A stretch of DNA of 24,453 nucleotides from Rhizophagus sp. LPA8_4_AMF (lineage: Eukaryota; Glomeromycota; Glomeromycetes; Glomerales; Glomeraceae), in contig JADRCO010000932.1 of NCBI GenBank assembly GCA_021464525.1, forward strand, positions 1-24,453. Direction: 5' to 3'. The position numbers and the translations under genes are program-made. This document shows positions 18,757 to 24,453 of this stretch, in pieces. The notes beneath the pieces are model-generated. The model saw only the letters and a list, made by a program, of their open reading frames with translations, had not been told where the DNA came from and did no database searches. Within the stretch, counting starts at the first letter, position 1. Each line of letters opens with the position of its first letter.

Positions 18757-20640
18757 AGTTTACATAAAAATTCCTTTGATAAATTTGGTAAATAATAAAA
18801 ATAATAATATAATATTTCACTTTTATTTGCAAATTAAATATGAAATAGATCGTATTGTATCACACGCACTTTTATATTATATAAATTTACAATCGTGATT
18901 TAAAAATTGTATAATACTCAGGGTACATCTTTCATTCTGATAGTACTTTTTTTACATAAATTAAAATCACCGTCAATTTATCGCACCAGATTTTGTCACT
19001 ATACAGTATATTTACACGTGATTAATCTAGTCAATACGGCTTTTTTTTTCTTTGATTAAACTATATGTAAACGATACAACATAGTAAACTATACTTGCAA
19101 TATGAACGTGATCAATTATCTTCTGCTACGCTTCGGACGTGGAAATGTCATGTGGATTTTGCAGATAACGAATTTAACTTTTAACGATACGCTTATTATT
19201 TCTAAGTTTATCCTTTTTGATTTATGCTGTTCATGTTATTACGACATTGTGGACCATGATTTTTGTAGTTTACGAATAAATTTTTTGTTTAATATATAAT
19301 GTGTATTATAAGCTACGCGTCAATGATAAACTTTAAACTCTGTCTACTGACCAGAAGATTATAAGCTGCGCATCCTTTTATAAGAAACCTCACTATCATC
19401 ACTTCTTTTGGGATTCCTTTCAAGATGAAAATTATACAATGCGACAAAGAAACCTCCATAGGTCTGCGTTCAAGTATTTCACTACTACTGATGCAAGTAA
19501 CTGGTCTCTCAAGAACTACACGTCATATGTAAGGTGAATTGCGAAGAAATATTACCGCTATTGTTCCAAAAATGTACTTTTTGATTTTATCAATATAATT
19601 TGTCCGAATGTCTTTTGAGGTCCTTGATTGACCAGACAATATTCAACAATAAGCATGCCGAATTAGGTAAGTATCTTATTATTATTTAAAACTATTACCT
19701 ACCAAGTATGATATAGAGTTTGCACCTATGGTTTGTTTTAGCAGTATACTGTTGGCACAAGTGGTCGCTTTATATTACTTGTGAGATGTGGTGATACGGT
19801 GTTTTCAGTATCTTGTAGAGATGTGAATCTGATCAATCCGTCGTACATTTTTCCGCCCACGTGATTTTTGTGGCCTCTAAAATTTTGATTGGCTCAATTG
19901 ACTATTTATTTGATGTAAACAAATATTTTTAGTTCAAACGTAAATGAAAAGTATCTCTTGACAATTATGTTTGAGGTCATCATAATTCTGGCTAAATCAA
20001 CCCACATTATCATTAGAGGCAACAATTATTATATATTTGAAATAAATCTTTGATTGGTATTGATAAAAAGTGTTACATAAACTTAAGTGGAAATGGAAGG
20101 AAGAAAATGATTCAGGGGATGACACAAATTTGTGTATGACTGCCCCAAAAATAGTCCTGCGCTTCGCTCCGAGTTATAGTGTACATTAATTTTGATGAGT
20201 GTAATATCCTTTTATCTACATCTCTTTTCACAGTTTATATATAAGAATTTAAATATGAATTATAGAATCTGAAATTTGAAGTACGTGTTCATTTCCCTTG
20301 TTTTAATATCCAAAATCTGGTTGTATATATATTTTAGTGATATTATGGCGTTGAAAATGATAAAAATTTGTTACAATATTTTATAAGTATAATAATATAT
20401 TAACTAGCAAAATAAATTTCATTAATTTTTTAAAATAAGGAAAAAATGGGACATTTTTCTCGATCAGAGGTCCAAGATATATTTATTATGCGAACAAATT
20501 CCCTTACATTATAAATCATTCTATTAATTAAAACAATGTAATGAATTCTGATAGATTAAATCAGATTGCATAATGATACATTCACGGAAAAAACATGGAA
20601 ATATAAAACACGGATCAGCATTTTTTACAGGGTTTAAAAA
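18757..20640. other. gene-free stretch after the BTB-TLDc array
   Basis: No supported gene or RNA. An ATG-started frame of 65 codons (19102-19299, +) has no recognisable domain. CACGTG cores lie at 19015-19020 and 19858-19863, the latter near an ATTGG (inverted CCAAT). A G+C-richer piece near 20150-20180 (TGCGCTTCGCTCCGAGTTAT) looks like the end of a dispersed repeat, but I cannot delimit it. Confidence 0.45.
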
Positions 20641-20673
20641 ATCTCTCAGAAGCGGACCTTACGATTTAAATCT

Positions 20674-21311
20674 ATGAAATATAATTGGTTATTTGCTAAA
20701 GTTTTGAAGATAGAAGGGAAGCGAGTTTTCTATGCATATTTTAAAGATGAGGAGGCGTTAGCGAAGGCGATTACAACTTCATTAGAAAAAGAAGAACCTG
20801 AGGGAGTTTGGATAATCCCACAGAAAAAAAGAGGGTTTGAAATCCTAATTCTGTCGCCAGATATGAAGAATAAAGTCCAAGCTATTTCAGATACGAAAGT
20901 AGATGAACCACCCACCGAATATGAAGTAGTCGATATGGTGAATAAATATAGATAAGGCATCTGGTTCGAAGAAACACCAAAAATTGAATCGACGAATTTA
21001 AAATAACATGCACCTCCAGAAAAGGTTGTGGATATGATTAACGAGTTACGAGATGAAAAATATGAACAGAAGAGCTGGTTTCTGGTGCTACTAGTTGGTA
21101 GGTCGAGGCAGGTTATACCATTTTGGAAGCCGAATCTTCAAAATCACTTAGTTCCGATAGGGTGGAGAAAAGAAAGGAATCAGGTAATAAAAAACCAACG
21201 AAAGAAGAATTGGTAGAATATGGAAAATTTAATGAGATGTACTACAAGACTTCCAAATACATCAGAAAAGAAAGACCAAAATGCCAGGAAGAAGCGTGCG
21301 AGGATAGATAA
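20674..21311 (+). pseudogene. unrecognised protein-coding frame with two stops and a frameshift
   Basis: From the ATG, 93 residues run without interruption (start MKYNWLFAKVLKIEGKR). The same frame then continues through two stops (20953-20955 and 21003-21005) to 21216, and the coding-like character moves to another frame by about 21120, ending at TAG/TAA near 21309-21315 with a charged Lys/Glu tail (KKPTKEELVEYGKFNEMYYK). A short motif is repeated either side of the stops: PPTEYEVVDMVNKYR and PPEKVVDMINELR. The composition (many charged residues, balanced codons) is unlike the surrounding AT-rich filler, so it was probably a real gene. I recognise no domain; a mobile-element or host gene relic are both possible. 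Alternative: only the first 93 codons are a short functional gene. Confidence 0.5.
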
Positions 21312-21605
21312 GAAGAATAAATCATATAAATATAGAAAGTATTAGTATATTGTATATAGTTTTTACAGATTAAATGCATGAGTTACAAAATAATATAGTA
21401 TAGTACTTGTAAAAATTTGTAAATTCTTTCTTTTTTCTTTCTTTTAATTGTTTGCCTTACGGAATTTACGTCTGATGACATATTAATAGATAGTGTAAAT
21501 CTACTATGTATTTCTGACCAGTATATTGTCCTTGTTTATACAATATACTAATAAAGAAATGCTTTACTAAAAAAAAAATTATATGGGCAGTATGTCTATG
21601 TATAT

Positions 21606-21704
21606 TATTGGATGTAACTATATCGGTTACAGCCCATGGGAGCCACGTAGTGCCATTTTCACCAATCAATAAAGGCCCTGTAACCGATATAATCACATCC
21701 AATA
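21606..21704. mobile_element. 99-bp palindromic element with 27-bp inverted arms
   Basis: Left arm 21606-21632 (TATTGGATGTAACTATATCG through GTTACAG) and the reverse complement of right arm 21678-21704 agree at 25 of 27 bases around a 45-base centre. Such a unit fits a minimal MITE or a hairpin RNA. TA dinucleotides flank both sides, so a TA target duplication is possible but unprovable in this composition. Confidence 0.6.
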
Positions 21705-22415
21705 TCCTTTATAACATCACAAATAAACTTTAACTTTCTACAATTTCATTCTTATGCTATTTTTAATCTACTTTATAAGCTTTATTTAGACTTTTCATAT
21801 AAAAATTTTCATTTACTCCATTTTTTTTTAATATCGGTATATGAAATCTGCATGATACTATTGGGCTGAACGATAATAGCTAATATTTAAGGGTACGTAG
21901 GTTACATAATTTATAAAGCGAAATGATTGGTAGCAAATATCGGGGTAGACCGGTAGACGCTTATACTAATAGTAATATTAGTTAATTCATTTTATATTGT
22001 TATTTTTGTTATATATATATTGGTTTTTAGTAATTATTCGCCTACACCAAAATTGTTTGTGAAGCCACAGCTCCAAACATCAAGCCTCCGACATAAAATT
22101 TGAGCCACAACTATTATAACAATCATTTTTCTAGAGTTAGAACAGTTATCTGTTTGATGAATGTTCAATAAAAATTGTAAATTACAGTTACGAATAAATG
22201 TTTGAAACAAAAAATTCTAAAATAAATATTCTCAATATTAAATTTTATATATAGCAATAGATTCACTATACATAAATTATACTGCAGATCTAATACTTCA
22301 ATCTATTAAAAATTTGAGTATATAGAAAATAAGTATGGTATGATTTGTAAGTTAGTATGCGTATGGAATTTTTTGCTTTGTATAATTTTAAATTATAATA
22401 AATACTTTTGTAATA

Positions 22416-22442
22416 TATATATATAATATATATAATATATAT
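22416..22442. repeat. AT microsatellite
   Basis: Runs of TATATA with occasional AA interruptions. Confidence 0.75.
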
Positions 22443-22660
22443 TAATGTTAAAAAATTGGTTAATTTTAGCACACAATACTAACAATTAAAATTTATTTAC
22501 TTTTTTGTGAAAAAAATTCTCGCAAATTATCAATAGGCCTGTTCAATTCTGATCGTTCGGGTTTTTGTACTAGACCAAGCGCACTGACAAAAAATTTTTG
22601 GTAACGTGACCTAGTAGCCGAAAACTTATTCGTCACCCATTATTCGTCACACAAAATTTT

Positions 22661-22696
22661 CACGTGTTAGTGCATAATGCCATAATGCGGGCCAAA
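22661..22696. promoter_or_regulatory. CACGTG followed by TAATGCGGGCCAAA
   Basis: The CACGTG core (22661-22666) is followed 16 bases later by TAATGCGGGCCAAA (22683-22696). The reverse complement of that 14-mer lies at 12896-12909, three bases from another CACGTG. It could be a composite regulatory module or the end of a dispersed repeat. Confidence 0.35.
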
Positions 22697-23439
22697 AGTA
22701 TCGGGGCAGTTGGTTTTTTATCATAACATGTGATCAAAATCAAAATTGAGTACTTTGATCGGCTTATTGAACGGTTGCCTTGGTCACCTTATTTTTTCGT
22801 ATAATAAAATATATTCTTTTTTTGCAAAAATGGCAAATAAGCAATACTATAAAAAGTATAGTAAACTTTTTGAGGACGCATATTAAAACTTTACTAGGAA
22901 AGTTTGGGTTGTTGATCAGGTCACACAATTTCATCAATTCTATCATCCTTTTGTGACTTAAATATTTTTACGTCTACTTGTTTCTATGTGTAGTTATTTG
23001 TAAAATCATATTCTAAAAATACTCAAATTATATTAATCTTGTGGAAAATCAACGAACGATCATCGCTCAAATAATTATGTCCGTTAGTAGAATTTAAGCT
23101 ACAAAATTGATGACATTCAAAGAAAAAGTGTTGGTACTCATTTATTTGTTCATATTATACGGTTACTTTAAATATATACAGTATAAATAATAAACAATTA
23201 TTCGTTAATATGTACAATAAACAATATATAATTATTATATTTGTAATAATCTCTAGTATTTGAAATAAAAAATTACAAATTCAAGACTTAAATAAGTATC
23301 ATATCTGGATTCTAATTGCTTTACATTATTTTCTTTTAATAGTGAGGAAGTCTAATAAAAAATTATTAAACATTTCTATATACACTGCATCTGCTTCTAT
23401 AGTTTTATGGATAATTGAAATTAGTTTTAATACGTTTTC

Positions 23440-24453
23440 CTATAAATAATATTTTATATTTGATTTAAATAAAAAAAAATTAAATATTAATATAAACGTT
23501 AAAACAAAAATAAAATAAGATAACATCGAGCCAGATAAATATTTACCACTATTATCATGAGTTTCTACATTTAAAAATTCTTCATTTCTTCTCTTTTTTA
23601 AAGAGGTTGAAAAATTTTGAATTGTAGAACTTAAATTTTGAGATGATAAACTAATTAAAAATTAATAAATTCAAATAATTAGTTGTACTGTATCATTTCA
23701 AGACCTTTATTTATCATTATTTTTAAATACCTTTCAGTTTTTATATCAAGCTCTAATTCTGTTGAGATATATCTAGAATCTATATTTTGAATTGTAGAAC
23801 TTAAATTTTGAGATGATAAATTAATTAAAAAATTAACATATTCAATAATTAGTTACATCATTTAAAATAAAAAATTTTTTTCATTATTTTAAATACCTTT
23901 CAGTGTCTGTATTATTCTCTAATTCTGAGATATAATTGAAATCTAAAGATTATAACAAATTTCTTAATAAATTACAATATATAATATTTTAAATTACAAT
24001 CAACTTTTTTTATAATACCTTAATACCTTGCTTGCCAAATGAAATTGTTGAAGATGAATAGATGGATGAACATTTAGAAATTAAAACACTTAATGGTCTA
24101 CTTGTATAAATGGCCCCTGAATGTCGTTTTTCAGCAAATTCCGGCCCAATCTTCTTTGATTCTATCAATTTCTTTCTTTTTTCTTCAGCTTGATTAAATT
24201 CTGCATTAGTACTACTACCTCCCAATGCCCACTTATCAAAAATTAAACGAATATTTTTTATAGAAGGTCTTTTTTTTGGATCAGAATCCCAACAACTTTT
24301 CATTAAGTTAGCATAACATTCTGGTGTATCTTCTGTAATTTTTGGTCGTTCTCCATCAAGAATTTTATATACAAGATTATGATCATGTTCAACATTATCA
24401 AAAGGTTTACAACCTGTTGTAAGTTCCCACATAATCATACCAAAACTATAAAT
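23440..24453 (-). CDS. TKL-type protein kinase, C-terminal part (5' end outside window)
   Basis: The reading frame enters at 24453 with IYSFGMIMWELTTGCKPF (kinase subdomain IX), then ILDGERPKI and CWDSDPKKRPS (subdomain XI with the invariant Arg); the catalytic loop and DFG lie beyond the window. The kinase exon could end at 24010, but a GTATTA donor at 24026 and AG-ended acceptors give a better model: exons 24453-24027, 23942-23897, 23799-23731 and 23650-23440, frame kept throughout. The added tail reads DFNYISELENNTDTE, SSTIQN, YISTELELDIKTE and SLKKRRNEEFLNVETHDNSG, which resembles tails of related kinases in these fungi. Two of these exons arose by a 170-bp tandem duplication. The last 30 residues are strongly hydrophobic (SYFIFVLTFILIFNFFLF). 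Family call is firm; the exact 3' exons are inference. Confidence 0.75.
23615..23942. repeat. 170-bp tandem duplication within the kinase gene
   Basis: Copy A (23615-23784) and copy B (23785-23942) both begin TTTTGAATTGTAGAACTTAA and run through the same ordered blocks, including AAATACCTTTCAGT (a splice donor on the minus strand). Each unit carries the end of one exon, an intron and the start of the next. At 23821 copy B has T where copy A has C, turning the acceptor AG into AA on the minus strand. Confidence 0.8.

Larger units (their letters stand above)
21705..23439. other. gene-free AT-rich stretch
   Basis: No supported gene. It contains an AT microsatellite (22416-22442), a direct repeat TATTCGTCAC (near 22628 and 22641), a CACGTG core (22661-22666) and, just after it, a 14-mer also present near gene 4. 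The few open frames here are short and low in complexity. Confidence 0.5.

Noticed and set aside
19102..19299. ATG-started 65-codon frame on the plus strand
   Set aside because: No domain, mixed hydrophobic composition, no TATA or poly(A) context, and no related sequence elsewhere in the window.
20730..20960. Minus-strand frame opposite the decayed gene
   Set aside because: The plus strand has the more protein-like composition and an ATG start; this is its shadow.
21466..21702. 78-codon minus-strand frame
   Set aside because: Its first third is the palindromic element read as protein, and the rest is AT-rich filler.
22290..22946. Two 60-codon minus-strand frames (22290-22472, 22764-22946)
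   Set aside because: Low-complexity Ile/Tyr/Leu/Lys peptides from AT microsatellites; no domain.
1..24453. tRNA, rRNA, snRNA or CRISPR features
   Set aside because: I looked for T-loop motifs (GGTTCRANNCC), conserved rRNA blocks and regularly spaced direct repeats. The only GGTTCGA-like hit (near 20960) has no acceptor or anticodon arms around it.

Overview
The window looks like nuclear DNA from an arbuscular mycorrhizal fungus, most likely Rhizophagus or a close relative (Glomeromycotina). The evidence is the very high A+T content, the short GT-AG introns (72-98 nt), the expanded BTB-BACK-TLDc family, tyrosine-kinase-like (TKL) protein kinase pieces of the type abundant in these fungi, and long gene-poor stretches full of homopolymers and inverted repeats. 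The assignment rests on family recognition, not on a search.

Layout. 1-2256: no gene, a poly(A) run and a three-copy diverged tandem repeat. 2257-2781 (-): a broken RNA-dependent RNA polymerase (RdRP) fragment that keeps the catalytic DLDGD motif. 3721-18496 (+): five head-to-tail BTB-BACK-TLDc paralogues, each with one intron at the same place and phase (after the BTB core, before the Y-[IV]-Y-x-G turn). Genes 4 and 5 are a recent duplicate pair and share diverged upstream and downstream flanks. A TKL kinase C-terminal relic lies between genes 1 and 2 (about 6036-6308). 18497-20640: no gene. 20674-21311 (+): an unrecognised reading frame decaying through two stops and one frameshift. 21312-23439: no gene, with a near-perfect short palindromic element. 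23440-24453 (-): the 3' part of a TKL kinase gene that runs off the right edge, with a tandemly duplicated small exon.

How the genes may work together. In animals, BTB-BACK proteins are commonly CUL3 ubiquitin-ligase adaptors, and TLDc domains are linked to oxidation resistance and V-ATPase binding. The five genes therefore look like a fast-evolving set of adaptor-like proteins sharing one scaffold. The part that differs most is a single loop in the TLDc domain: about 25-50 residues in four genes, but about 140 residues in gene 3, where it has grown into a Trp-Gly (WG/GW) repeat resembling an Argonaute hook. This is the most striking feature of the window. Other notable points are the roughly tenfold excess of CACGTG sites outside genes and the RdRP remnant. 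Any link between the WG loop and RNA silencing is inference.
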